From contig NZ_JAMBNZ010000005.1 of assembly GCF_023715365.1 (NCBI RefSeq), positions 62,001 to 126,000 of the forward strand: 64,000 nt of DNA. The letters are read 5' to 3'. Below, piece after piece: positions 1 to 7,488 of the stretch. The notes under the pieces are model-generated. The model saw only the letters and a program-made list of their open reading frames with translations. It had not been told where the DNA came from and did not search any database. This stretch comes from Georgenia satyanarayanai (GTDB lineage Bacteria; Actinomycetota; Actinomycetes; Actinomycetales; Actinomycetaceae). Position 1 is the stretch's first letter, and the number at the start of each line of letters is the position of its first letter. A program made the position numbers and the translations under genes.

Positions 1-370
1 CGTTGCGGAAGGCCGGGTCGATCTGGATGCCCACGCGCGCGGCTGCTTCGGCCCACTGGCCCTTGAGGTGCTCGGTGGGGGCGACGACCGTGATCGCTGT
101 GACCTCCCCGCGCGAGAGCAGCTCGGTGGCCACCCGGAGGGCGAAGGTCGTCTTGCCGGCGCCGGGGGTGGCGACGGCGAGGAAGTCACGCGGGTCGTCG
201 GCGAGGTACCGCTCCAGCGCCTCGGCCTGCCACGCGCGCAGACGCGACGCCGTCCCCCAGGCCGCCCGCGCCGGGTAGGCGGGGGGCAGGTGCTCGGCGG
301 CAGCGGTCGAGACGGCCGCAGGGGTGCCCTGCGTCGTCGTGACCGGCCTGCGCGAGGGTGCGGCGCTCAC
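1..370 (-). CDS. DEAD/DEAH-box superfamily II helicase, N-terminal part (runs off left edge)
   Basis: Reading leftward from a GTG at 368-370 gives 123 residues with no stop before the window edge, so only the N-terminus is present. A W47-Q48 pair precedes a Walker A loop ATPGAGKT at residues 67-74, with VVAPTEHLKGQW at about 96-107 as the following helicase motif. This is the layout of superfamily II ATP-dependent helicases that use ATP to remodel nucleic acid. The GTG overlaps the TGA of the DUF3039 gene (GTGA), so the two are translationally coupled; in actinobacteria a DUF3039 gene next to a helicase of this type is a recurring pair. The start has no separate Shine-Dalgarno sequence beyond the upstream coding region, as expected for coupling. 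The exact helicase subfamily and substrate cannot be told from this fragment. Confidence 0.85.
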   Translation of the reverse strand, partial: MSAAPSRRPVTTTQGTPAAVSTAAAEHLPPAYPARAAWGTASRLRAWQAEALERYLADDPRDFLAVATPGAGKTTFALRVATELLSRGEVTAITVVAPTEHLKGQWAEAAARVGIQIDPAFRN

Positions 371-705
371 TCTCCGCTTCCGCCGCGGCCGCCACGGCCG
401 AAGCCGCTGAAGCGTCCGCCACCGGAGCCGGACCCGCCACCCTGGATGCCCTCGTAGATCTCCTTGCACGTGGGGCACACCGGGTACTTCTTGGGGTCGC
501 GCCCCGGGGTCCACACCTTGCCGCACAACGCCACGACCGGCTGGCCCGACAGCGCGGAGGACATGATCTTGTCCTTCTTCACGTAGTGGGCGTAGCGGTC
601 GTTGTCACCGGCCTCGTGCTCGCGGAGCTCCTCGCGCTCGAGGACGCTCGTTCCCGACGACGTCGACGGCTCGCTCGGGCTGCTGGGGGGCTCGGTGGAA
701 CTCAT
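367..705 (-). CDS. DUF3039 domain protein
   Basis: This 112-residue protein has a Ser/Pro/Glu-rich N-terminus, a conserved middle with a CGKVW motif followed by a CPTC pair about 15 residues later, and a Gly/Arg/Phe-rich tail. The spaced cysteines could bind a metal, which is inference. DUF3039 is an actinobacterial family of unknown function. The chosen ATG at 703-705 begins MSSTEPP; the frame stays open far upstream only because it is antisense to nagB. It overlaps the downstream helicase gene by four bases, suggesting that the two products act together. The Gly-rich tail resembles RNA- or nucleic-acid-contacting tails, but that is speculative. Confidence 0.8.
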   Translation of the reverse strand: MSSTEPPSSPSEPSTSSGTSVLEREELREHEAGDNDRYAHYVKKDKIMSSALSGQPVVALCGKVWTPGRDPKKYPVCPTCKEIYEGIQGGGSGSGGGRFSGFGRGGRGGSGE

Positions 706-779
706 GCCGACCAGTCTAGGTCGTCCTCCGGCCGGGGTCCCGGTGGCCGGCTGTGCCGTGGCGGTCACACCTGGGTCGC

Positions 780-1565
780 TCAGATCCCCTGCCACTGCCG
801 CTTGGCGGCGTAGGCCTCGCGGTAGTCGTCCGCGCGCTCGAGCAGGCCGGCGGCGGGCTCGTCGAGCAGGACGGTGGCGTGGGGGTGGTGCTGCATGATC
901 GTCGCCGGCCACGACGCGCTGACGGCACCCTCGACGAGCTGCTGGACGGCCGGAGCCTTGCCCTCCCCCGTGGCGATGAGCACGAGGTGGCGGGCCCCCA
1001 TGATCGTGCCCAGGCCCTGGGTGAAGCACAGGCGGGGCACGGCCTCGACGTCGCCGTCGAAGAAGCGCGCGTTGTCGCTGCGGGTCTGCCGGGCGAGCGG
1101 CTGCACCCGGGTGCGGGAGGCCAGCGAGGAGCCGGGCTCGTTGAAGGCGATGTGCCCGTTGGTGCCGATCCCGAGGATCTGCAGGTCCACGCCGCCGGCC
1201 TCGGCGATCGTCCGCTCGTAGGCCTCGGCCGCCGCCTGGAGGTCCTCGGCCAGGCCGTCGGGGCCCGTGACGGCGTCGGGGGCGAAGTCGACCCGGCCGA
1301 CGAGCTCGCGCTCGATGACGTTGCGGTAGCGCTGCGGGTGGTCGGCGGGCAGGCCGATGTACTCGTCGAGGGTGAAGCCGCGGGCCCGGGCGAAGCTGAT
1401 CTGCCCGGCCTCCTGCCGGCGGACGAGCTCGTCGTACGTGGGCAGCGGGGTGGAACCCGTGGCCAGGCCGAGGACGGCGTCGGGCTTGCGGCTGAGCAGC
1501 TGCTCGATGGCGTCCGCGGCGAGCCGAGCGCTCTCCTCCGCACCGGACGTGATGACGACCTCCAC
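780..1565 (-). CDS. nagB: Glucosamine-6-phosphate deaminase NagB
   Basis: NagB converts glucosamine-6-phosphate to fructose-6-phosphate and ammonia, the last step that feeds sialic acid or N-acetylglucosamine carbon into glycolysis. The 261-residue product matches the usual family length of about 260. Visible signatures are GLATGSTPLP at residues 33-42, LDEY at 66-69 with the general base Asp67, and GIGTNGHIAFNEPG at 132-145 with His138. I start at the GTG at 1563-1565 because it is preceded by AGAGGAAGAGG; an in-frame start at 1631 would add 22 unrelated residues. It is separated from nanE/nanK/nanA by HU, a flavin reductase and a Uma2 gene, but belongs to the same pathway. No nagA is seen in the window. 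Confidence 0.95.
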   Translation of the reverse strand: MEVVITSGAEESARLAADAIEQLLSRKPDAVLGLATGSTPLPTYDELVRRQEAGQISFARARGFTLDEYIGLPADHPQRYRNVIERELVGRVDFAPDAVTGPDGLAEDLQAAAEAYERTIAEAGGVDLQILGIGTNGHIAFNEPGSSLASRTRVQPLARQTRSDNARFFDGDVEAVPRLCFTQGLGTIMGARHLVLIATGEGKAPAVQQLVEGAVSASWPATIMQHHPHATVLLDEPAAGLLERADDYREAYAAKRQWQGI

Positions 1566-1781
1566 CGGACACCTCTTCCTCTGCGAGCGACGTGGTGCGG
1601 GCGCACCGCGTTCCACCCTATGTGACCCCACTGCTCACGGCAGGAACTCCCGGCCCGTGGACGGGAGCGCAGGTGCTCGCTCGCGGGGCGGGCTCCCCGG
1701 TTCTCCTCGTCGAGGGCGGCGCGGAGGTGGGAGGTCGAAGGACAAGCGGGGAGGTCGGCGCGCCTGGGCCGTCCGGACACA

Positions 1782-1821
1782 GCAAGGCGGGCAGGACGAT
1801 GACTCGTCCTGCCCGCCTTGC
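1782..1821 (-). terminator. Rho-independent-type terminator of the HU gene
   Basis: A perfect inverted repeat with 18-bp arms (1782-1799 and 1804-1821) and a 4-base loop TGAC lies 18 bases past the HU stop codon. Such long perfect GC-rich stems without a strong U-tract are typical actinobacterial terminators. It separates HU from nagB. Confidence 0.85.
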
Positions 1822-1839
1822 GGTGATGCCGCTAGGACG

Positions 1840-2124
1840 TCACTTGTTGGAGACGGCCTTCTTGAGGGCGCTCCCGGCGGAGATCTTGACGCCGTAGCCG
1901 GCGGGGATCTGGATCTCGGCGCCGGTCTGGGGGTTGCGGCCGGTGCGCGCGGCGCGCTCGACACGCTCGACGGCGAGGAGGCCGGTGATCTTGACGGCCT
2001 CGCCCTTGCTGACGGACTCGACGAGCACGTCCTGCAGCGCCGACAGAGCGGCGTCGGCCTGGGACTTGGTGAGCGAGGAGCGCTCGGCCACGGCGGCGAC
2101 GAGCTCGGTGCGGTTGACGGACAT
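1840..2124 (-). CDS. hup: HU family DNA-binding protein
   Basis: This 94-residue protein is a standard-length bacterial HU, a dimeric nucleoid protein that binds and bends DNA without strong sequence preference. It begins MSVNRTELVAAVAE, carries the conserved KITGLLAVE-type segment and the beta-arm signature R-N-P-Q-T-G at about residues 63-68, and ends KKAVSNK. It lacks the long Lys/Ala-rich C-terminal tail seen in mycobacterial HupB, so it is the short form. The ATG is preceded by GAGAGAGGGA. It appears monocistronic: an 18-bp hairpin follows directly. A TAATGT element about 75 bases upstream of the ATG could be a -10 box, with low certainty. Confidence 0.95.
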   Translation of the reverse strand: MSVNRTELVAAVAERSSLTKSQADAALSALQDVLVESVSKGEAVKITGLLAVERVERAARTGRNPQTGAEIQIPAGYGVKISAGSALKKAVSNK

Positions 2125-2274
2125 GAAATCCCTCTCTCAGTCGGCGTGCACACCCTGATGGGTGCGACGGGGCAGACATTACGGCGTCAGAGCGCCCGTT
2201 GTCGCCCTCACGCGCCGAGATTTCGGCGTGTCTCTGCGGATCTGTCCGCTTCGTGGGGCGCGTGGGGAGGATGT

Positions 2275-2290
2275 GACCCGCGCGCGGGTC
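2275..2290 (-). terminator. Possible hairpin terminator after the flavin reductase gene
   Basis: A 16-bp perfect palindrome, GACCCGCGCGCGGGTC, begins two bases after the TGA of the leftward flavin reductase gene. Folded, it gives 6-bp arms with a CGCG loop. It is short and has no U-tract, so termination is only a suggestion; it could equally be a protein site in the HU upstream region. Confidence 0.35.
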
Positions 2291-2292
2291 CC

Positions 2293-2997
2293 TCAGACGA
2301 AGCCCGGGGGACGCTCCAGCGCGCTCGTCGCGCTCCACCCGGCGTCCGTCCCGGAATCTCGCGGCTGCCAGCGCGTCTGGCCGCCGTCGCGGTCCGTCTG
2401 CTCACCCTGCTGGTCCCCGAGCTCCTCGTCGGGCGCCCGGAGCAGGTGCATCGCGGCGTCCATCCGCACGAGGGCGTCCATCATGAGCTCCATCCCCTCG
2501 ACCATCCCGGCGGAGGCCTCCAGCGTGCCCTCGCGGACGGCGGCCTCGGTGACGAAGGGCACGACGACCATCTCGCGCACCGGGTACATCTGCAGGGCGC
2601 CGAGCACCGTGCGCAGCGCCTCCGCCCCGCGCAGCCCGCCGGACATCCCCGAGCCGTAGCTGACGATCCCGACCGGCTTGAAGGCCCACTCCTGGACGAG
2701 GTAGTCCAGGGCGTTCTTGAGCAGCGCGGAGTAGCCGCGGTTGTACTCGGGGCTGACGACGACGAAGGCGTCGGCGGCGTCGATGCGCCGGGCCCACTGC
2801 CGCGTGTGCTCGTGGCGGTGGCAGCCGTAGCGGGGCAGGTCCGGCTCGTCGAAGAGCGGCAGGCCGACGTCGCGCAGATCGATGCGGTCGATGACGAAGG
2901 CGCGGTTGGTACCGAGCCGGTCGAGGACCCAGTCGGTGATGTGGTTGCCGAGCCGGTTCGGGCTCGTCGCGGCGTTGAGGACAGCGAGGCGGATCAT
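2293..2997 (-). CDS. NADPH-dependent FMN reductase family protein
   Basis: The 234-residue product has a flavodoxin-like fold signature: an N-terminal strand IRLAVLNAATSPNR with the phosphate-binding loop S-P-N-R, and VVSPEYNRGYSALLKNALDYL in the middle, which is the typical SPEYN motif of NAD(P)H-dependent FMN reductases. The C-terminus is extended by about 40 Asp/Gln/Gly-rich residues beyond the usual 190-residue domain. The ATG at 2995-2997 is preceded by AGGAG, and I prefer it over an in-frame start ten codons upstream. It is monocistronic and divergent from sequence to its right. It likely passes electrons from NADPH to FMN or quinones; its physiological partner is not indicated by its neighbours. 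Confidence 0.85.
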   Translation of the reverse strand: MIRLAVLNAATSPNRLGNHITDWVLDRLGTNRAFVIDRIDLRDVGLPLFDEPDLPRYGCHRHEHTRQWARRIDAADAFVVVSPEYNRGYSALLKNALDYLVQEWAFKPVGIVSYGSGMSGGLRGAEALRTVLGALQMYPVREMVVVPFVTEAAVREGTLEASAGMVEGMELMMDALVRMDAAMHLLRAPDEELGDQQGEQTDRDGGQTRWQPRDSGTDAGWSATSALERPPGFV

Positions 2998-3114
2998 CGG
3001 TGCTCCTGGTCCGGGGACAGCGGCCACGGTATCCGCTCCGCGGGGCGGGTGGCCGGGACCTCCGGCACTGGACCAGTGTCACGCCGCCCGTCCCGCTCCT
3101 GCAGGGTGAGGGCC

Positions 3115-3231
3115 ATGAACACCGTGCGCGGCACCGCGGCAGAGCTCGACGACCACCCCGTGCACACCACCGGGGCCCGGCTCGGCGACGCGGCCTGCAC
3201 TCCTTCGGTCGCGCGAGGTACGCGCGGGTGA
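3115..3231 (+). CDS. Possible 38-residue small ORF (doubtful)
   Basis: An ATG preceded by GGGTGAGGG opens a 38-codon frame that ends in TGA one base before the stop of the convergent Uma2 gene. The product resembles nothing I recognise. The next frame reads through with a different plausible peptide, so this could be a decayed gene remnant rather than a functional small protein. Confidence 0.2.
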   Translation: MNTVRGTAAELDDHPVHTTGARLGDAACTPSVARGTRG

Positions 3232-3232
3232 C

Positions 3233-3790
3233 CTATGCCGGCGGTGCGACGAGCGCGCTCGGTACGATGTCGACGGCGAAGGGCCTCCGGAGGTGGGCCG
3301 TGCCCGTACCGGCCACCTCGGCGGCCGTGACGTACTTGCCGTCCACGAGGTCGAGCGCGAGGACGGCCGGCTCCCGCGGGTCGACGAGCCAGTACGACTC
3401 GACGCCGGCCTCCTCGTACTTCGAGCGCTTGAGGATGTGGTCCTTGCGTCGGGTGGACGGCGAGAGCACCTCGACGGCGAGCGCGAGCGGCTTCGTGACG
3501 TTCTTCGTACCGGGATCGTCGCGGACGACGAGCAGGTCGGGCTGCAGGGAGGTGCGGCGGTCCGGGCGCCAGTCGAAGGGCGCGAGCAGCACCTCGAAGA
3601 CGGGCCGGCAGGCGGCCCGCAGCAGGAGGTGCAGGTTGCCGACGGCGCGCTGGTGCGCCCGCACCGGGGCCGGGGTCACGAGGAGGAGCCCGTCGAGCAG
3701 CTCGTACTGCAGGCCGTCCTCGGGGATCCGGTCGAGGTCATCGACCGTCCACTCCTCGCCCGTGCGCGGCATGACCGTCATGGCGCCCAT
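3233..3790 (-). CDS. Uma2 family (DUF820) putative endonuclease
   Basis: This 185-residue protein matches the Uma2/DUF820 family, a PD-(D/E)XK-fold group abundant in actinobacteria and cyanobacteria and assumed, not proven, to be a nuclease. Visible elements are YELLDGLLLVTPAP near residues 29-42, LQPDLLVVRD with the active-site Asp, LALAVEVLSPSTRRKD with the Glu, and the distal K...Y...GVESYWLVDP block. The ATG at 3788-3790 follows GGGAGG. It lies between the flavin reductase and the nan genes as a single gene with no partner toxin, antitoxin or methylase. Uma2 genes often occur as scattered copies, so its presence inside the sialic acid island may be accidental. Confidence 0.85.
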   Translation of the reverse strand: MGAMTVMPRTGEEWTVDDLDRIPEDGLQYELLDGLLLVTPAPVRAHQRAVGNLHLLLRAACRPVFEVLLAPFDWRPDRRTSLQPDLLVVRDDPGTKNVTKPLALAVEVLSPSTRRKDHILKRSKYEEAGVESYWLVDPREPAVLALDLVDGKYVTAAEVAGTGTAHLRRPFAVDIVPSALVAPPA

Positions 3791-3819
3791 GGTCCTCCCT
3801 CACCGCCGCACTGTCAGCA

Positions 3820-3844
3820 CCTGCCATCACCCGATCGTGGCAGG
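3820..3844 (-). terminator. Weak hairpin downstream of nanE
   Basis: CCTGCCA (3820-3826) can pair with TGGCAGG (3838-3844) across an 11-base loop, 40 bases past the nanE stop. It sits where the nan operon should end, but the stem is only 7 bp. Confidence 0.3.
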
Positions 3845-3884
3845 AGTGGCCGCGGCGCGAGCGGGCGATCCACAGGGGGCAGCG

Positions 3885-4565
3885 CTAGCCGCCCGTCACA
3901 GCCTCGTGGAACCAGCTGGTGATGGTCGTCGGGTGGGTGATCGCCGTGCCGACCACGACGGCGAAGGCCCCCCGGTCGATGGCGTCCCTCGCCTGGGCCG
4001 GGGTGTGGACGCGCCCCTCGACGACGACCGGTCGCCGGCAGCGGGAGACCATCTGGTCGATGAGCTCGACGTCGGGCCCAGGGGTCTTCTCCCGCTCGCC
4101 CGAGTAGCCGGCCAGCGTGGTCCCGACGACGTCGGCGCCGGCGTCCTCCGCGGCGAGGGCGTCGTCGAGGCTGCCGCAGTCGGCCATGACGAGGACGCCG
4201 GGGTGCTGCTCGCGCAGACCGGCGATCGTCTCGGCGAGGCTGCGCCCGTCCGGGCGCGGGCGGCGGGTGCCGTCGAGCGCGACGATGTCCGCCCCGGCCT
4301 CGGCCACCGCGAGCGCGTGCTCGAGGGTGGGGGTGATGAAGACGTCGTCCTCCCCGTCCTTCCACAGGCCGGTGAGGGGGACGTCGGTGGACCCGGCGAT
4401 GAGCCGGATGTCCTCCAGCCCCTGGGCCCGCAGCCCGGCCGCTCCCCCGGCCACGACGGCCTGGGCCATGCGCTGCATGATCTGCGGCTCGCGCAGCGGC
4501 TCGCCGGGGTAGGCCTGGCAGGAGACGATGAGGCGCCCGCGCAGGCGCTCGAGGACCGGTGACAT
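3885..4565 (-). CDS. nanE: N-acetylmannosamine-6-phosphate 2-epimerase NanE
   Basis: NanE interconverts N-acetylmannosamine-6-phosphate and N-acetylglucosamine-6-phosphate, the step after NanK in sialic acid breakdown. The 226-residue length is typical of this TIM-barrel family. Signatures include LIVSCQA at residues 12-18, LTGLWK at 64-69 with the catalytic Lys69, ALDGT, ADCG in the middle and VVEGR near residue 190. The ATG at 4563-4565 is preceded by GAAGGA. It is the last gene of the leftward operon, 17 bases after nanK. Identity as NanE rather than another barrel enzyme is supported both by motifs and by its position next to nanK and nanA. Confidence 0.95.
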   Translation of the reverse strand: MSPVLERLRGRLIVSCQAYPGEPLREPQIMQRMAQAVVAGGAAGLRAQGLEDIRLIAGSTDVPLTGLWKDGEDDVFITPTLEHALAVAEAGADIVALDGTRRPRPDGRSLAETIAGLREQHPGVLVMADCGSLDDALAAEDAGADVVGTTLAGYSGEREKTPGPDVELIDQMVSRCRRPVVVEGRVHTPAQARDAIDRGAFAVVVGTAITHPTTITSWFHEAVTGG

Positions 4566-4582
4566 ACGGGTTCCTTCGGGGT

Positions 4583-5563
4583 TCAGTCGCGCGCGTCGAG
4601 GGCGGTGCGGGCAGCACCGAGGACGGCGGCCACCGGGCCGAGCGCGGAGGGACGGACGGGGATGTCGGCGAGCGGCTCGATGAGCTCCGCGCGCAGGGCG
4701 GCGTCCATGGGCCCCCACCACAGCGGCCCGGCCTGGCTCATGCCGCCACCGACGACGACGACGGCCGGATCGAGCACGGTGACGGCGCCGGCCACGGAGC
4801 GGCCCACGGCGACGGCGGACTCCCGCACGGCGCGCTCGGCGACCTCGTCCCCGGCGGCGGCGCGGGCGCACACCTCACGGGTGTCGGCGACGGCCGCGTC
4901 ACCGCCCAGGCGCAGGTAGTGGCGGTGGAGGGCCGGGCCGGAGCCGAGGGCCTCGAGGTGGCCGGGGCGTCCGCACCCGCAGCGCAGCCCAGTGGCGTCG
5001 GGGCTGGGCTGGTGGCCCAGCTCACCCGCCACGTGGTGCGCACCGCGCAGCGGACGGCCACCGAGGACGACGCTCGCGCCCACCCCGGTGCCGACGGCGA
5101 CCATGAGGACGCTGTCCGCGCCGGCCGCGGCGCCGAGCCAGACCTCGCCGCCGGCGTGCGCGTCGACGTCGTTCTCGACCGTGACGGTGCCCTCGCCGAC
5201 GACGTCACCCAGGCGGGCACGCAGCCCGCCACGCACGTCGGTCCCGGTCCACCCGCGGATGGCGTCGGTGGCCGAGAGGATCGTGCCGGTCGTCGTGTCG
5301 ACGACGCCGGCGGTGCCGACCCCGAGCCCGCTCACGGCGACGGGCCCGGAGAGCTCCGTCGTCGTGCCGTCGGGCGCGGTGAGGGTGCCGCCGTGGGCGA
5401 CGACGTCACGCACGAGGCCGGCAACGGCGTCGAGCACCGCCTCCGGCCCGGCGGTGGCGGGGGTCGGGACGGAGCGGACCGGGCCGACTGCCCCGTCCGC
5501 GCGCACCAGGGCGGCCGCGGTCTTCGTTCCTCCGAGGTCGACCCCGACGACGACGTCGCTCAC
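4583..5563 (-). CDS. nanK: N-acetylmannosamine kinase NanK (ROK family)
   Basis: NanK phosphorylates the N-acetylmannosamine released by NanA. The 326-residue ROK-family sugar kinase shows the ATP-binding loop DLGGTKT at residues 9-15, the catalytic Asp132 in VENDVDAH, GELGH at 180-184 and a zinc-site block CGCGRPGHLE at 195-204. In the usual ROK pattern CxCGxxGCxE the third Cys is replaced here by His202, which can still ligate zinc. I start at the GTG at 5561-5563, preceded by AGAGAGG. It lies between nanA and nanE; a strong hairpin sits in the 118-base gap after nanA. Its specificity is inferred from this context, since ROK kinases vary in substrate. Confidence 0.9.
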   Translation of the reverse strand: MSDVVVGVDLGGTKTAAALVRADGAVGPVRSVPTPATAGPEAVLDAVAGLVRDVVAHGGTLTAPDGTTTELSGPVAVSGLGVGTAGVVDTTTGTILSATDAIRGWTGTDVRGGLRARLGDVVGEGTVTVENDVDAHAGGEVWLGAAAGADSVLMVAVGTGVGASVVLGGRPLRGAHHVAGELGHQPSPDATGLRCGCGRPGHLEALGSGPALHRHYLRLGGDAAVADTREVCARAAAGDEVAERAVRESAVAVGRSVAGAVTVLDPAVVVVGGGMSQAGPLWWGPMDAALRAELIEPLADIPVRPSALGPVAAVLGAARTALDARD

Positions 5564-5634
5564 GTGTGGTCCTCTCTGGATGGCGCCGAGGAGTCCGGCT
5601 GTCGGCGCCACGGGTGGTGCTGGCGCGGAGCTGC

Positions 5635-5670
5635 CCTGCCGACGGCCGGGTCTCTCCGGCCGTCGGCAGG
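5635..5670 (-). terminator. Perfect 15-bp hairpin between nanA and nanK
   Basis: Arms CCTGCCGACGGCCGG (5635-5649) and its exact complement (5656-5670) enclose a 6-base loop GTCTCT, 11 bases after the nanA stop. In the middle of an operon such a stem may act as a partial terminator or a 3' end stabiliser, lowering nanK-nanE expression relative to nanA and the transporter. Confidence 0.65.
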
Positions 5671-5681
5671 AAGGGTAGACG

Positions 5682-6608
5682 TCAGACGCGGGCCGCCATG
5701 GTCGCGTCCACGATCGCCGCGATTCGGGCAACCGTCGCCTCGTCGAGCGGCTCGACCGGGAAGGCCATCGTCGCGCTGGGGATGAGGCCCAGGTGGTGCA
5801 TGGCCGTCTTGAAGGCGCCGACGCCGGACGCGTCGCCCGAGCGGCCCTGCGCCTGGAACACGATCTCGAAGAGGGCGGCGAGGCGGTCCTGCTCCTCGCG
5901 GGCACGGGTCCAGTCGCCGGCCTGCGCGGCCTGCCACAGGCGGGCGTATCCGCCCGGGTCGACGTTGCCGAGGCCGGGGACCACGCCGTCGGCGCCGAGC
6001 AGGAGCATCCCGTCGACGACGACCTCGTGGCCGGTGAGCACCGCGAGCGGGCTGCCCGCGGCGGCGTTGGCGGCCACGAGACGGCGGAAGCCGACGTCGT
6101 CGCCCGAGGAGTCCTTGACGCCGGCGAGGACGCCGTCGCTGCCGAGGCGCATGAGGAGATCCGTGGGCAGCTTGGTGCGCACGCGCACCGGGATGTCGTA
6201 GGCGAACAGCGGCAGCCCGGTGGCCGCGGCGACGGCCCGGAAGTGGCGCTCGATCTCCGCCACGTCGTTCATCGCGTAGAGCGGGGCGGTGGCGACGACC
6301 GCGTCGGCGCCGGCCTCGGCGGCCCGGCGGGCGGCCTGGGCGACGCGCCCGCTCGTCGTGTCGATGGCGCCGACGAGCACGGGCACCCGGCCGGCGACGG
6401 CGGCGACGACCGTGCGGACGACGACGTCGCGCTGCGTGTCGTCGAGGTAGGCGACCTCACCGGTCGAGCCGAGGGCGAAGACACCGTGGACGCCCCCGGT
6501 GACGAGGTGCTCGACGACCGCGGTGAGCGTCGTCGTGTCCACCTCGCCCTCGGTGGTGAAGGGCGTGATGACGGGCGGGATGATGCCGTGGAAGGGGGTG
6601 GTGGTCAC
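5682..6608 (-). CDS. nanA: N-acetylneuraminate lyase NanA (DapA/NanA aldolase family)
   Basis: NanA splits N-acetylneuraminate to N-acetylmannosamine and pyruvate through a Schiff base. The 308-residue protein has the class I aldolase family pattern: GSTGE at residues 47-51 for the pyruvate carboxylate, Tyr137 in FAYDIP, and the Schiff-base Lys165 in AGVKDSSGD. By motif alone it could be another DHDPS-family aldolase. The flanking importer, nanK and nanE make the sialic acid lyase role highly likely. The FAYDIP block carries Asp where many members have Asn (YNIP), a modest divergence. The start lies 76 bases downstream of the ATPase gene and the same transcript is probable. Confidence 0.9.
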   Translation of the reverse strand: MTTTPFHGIIPPVITPFTTEGEVDTTTLTAVVEHLVTGGVHGVFALGSTGEVAYLDDTQRDVVVRTVVAAVAGRVPVLVGAIDTTSGRVAQAARRAAEAGADAVVATAPLYAMNDVAEIERHFRAVAAATGLPLFAYDIPVRVRTKLPTDLLMRLGSDGVLAGVKDSSGDDVGFRRLVAANAAAGSPLAVLTGHEVVVDGMLLLGADGVVPGLGNVDPGGYARLWQAAQAGDWTRAREEQDRLAALFEIVFQAQGRSGDASGVGAFKTAMHHLGLIPSATMAFPVEPLDEATVARIAAIVDATMAARV

Positions 6609-6684
6609 GAAGAAGCTCCATTCGGGGGCGGCACGGGCCGCGGGTGGTTCGGTGCTGAGGTCGGGCGGGGCAGAGAGGCGCTGC

Positions 6685-7488
6685 TCACCCCGCTAGGAGG
6701 GACGGCGCGGCGCCGAGCAGCGTCCGCGTGTACGCGTCCTGCGGGCTGGCGAAGACCTCCTCGGCGGGGCCGAGCTCGACGAGCCGGCCGCGGTTCATCA
6801 CGGCGATCTCGTCCGAGACGTAGCGCACCGTCTGGATGTCGTGGGAGATGAAGACCATCGCCAGCCCGAGCTCGGACTTGATGTCGGCGAGCAGGTTGAG
6901 GATCTGGGCGCGCACGGAGACGTCGAGGGCCGAGGTCGGCTCGTCGGCGACGATGACGTCGGGGTCCAGGACGAGGGCGCGGGCGATCGCCACGCGCTGG
7001 CGCTGCCCGCCGGACAGCTGGGTGGGCAGCATGCCCAGGGCGGAGGTCGGCAGGCCGACGAGCTGGATGAGCTCGCGGACCTTCGCCGCGCGCTCCTTGC
7101 CGCTGCCGATGCCGTGGACGTCGAGCGGGTCGCGCAGCGCGTCGCGGATGACCATGCGCGGGTTGAGCGCCGTCGCGGGGTCCTGGAACACCGCCGACAC
7201 GACCCGGCCGATCTCCTTGCGCTGGCGGGCGTTGCGCTTGCCCGTCAGCCGGCCCTTGAACCACACCTCACCGGAGGTGGGCTGCTCGAGACCGAGGAGG
7301 ATGCGCGCCGTCGTCGTCTTGCCGCTGCCCGACTCCCCCACGATGCCGAGGGTGCGGCCGGGCATGACGCTCAGGCTCACGCCGTCGACGGCGTTGACCT
7401 TGACCGGCGTGAACAGCGTGCCGCTCCGGGAGGCGTACACGACGCGGACGTCGCGCAGCTCGATGACCGGCGTCGTGGTCTGGCTCAT
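6685..7488 (-). CDS. ABC transporter ATP-binding protein of the sialic acid importer (DppF-like)
   Basis: This 267-residue ATPase of the oligopeptide/dipeptide (family 5) ABC group powers uptake together with the fused permease-ATPase upstream. Walker A GESGSGKT is at residues 51-58, the Q-loop reads VFQDP, the signature is LSGGQRQR, Walker B ends VADEPTSALD, and the switch His lies in ISHD. It overlaps the upstream gene by four bases and precedes nanA. Its position corresponds to SatD of Haemophilus ducreyi or the SiaI component of Corynebacterium glutamicum, where family 5 ABC systems carry sialic acid. The substrate is inferred from the operon. Confidence 0.9.
   Translation of the reverse strand: MSQTTTPVIELRDVRVVYASRSGTLFTPVKVNAVDGVSLSVMPGRTLGIVGESGSGKTTTARILLGLEQPTSGEVWFKGRLTGKRNARQRKEIGRVVSAVFQDPATALNPRMVIRDALRDPLDVHGIGSGKERAAKVRELIQLVGLPTSALGMLPTQLSGGQRQRVAIARALVLDPDVIVADEPTSALDVSVRAQILNLLADIKSELGLAMVFISHDIQTVRYVSDEIAVMNRGRLVELGPAEEVFASPQDAYTRTLLGAAPSLLAG

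Noticed and set aside
728-750. Terminator after nagB from CCGGCC/GGCCGG
   Set aside because: Only 6-bp arms with an 11-base loop in a GC-rich stretch; this could arise by chance.
1566-1631. Longer N-terminus for nagB starting at 1631
   Set aside because: The extra 22 residues are unrelated to the family, and the GTG at 1565 has a good ribosome site and yields the usual length.
5682-5685. A third copy of the sialic acid operator near the nanA stop (GACGTCAGACG, reverse)
   Set aside because: Only 8-9 bases match the core and it overlaps a stop codon at a gene end, not a promoter.
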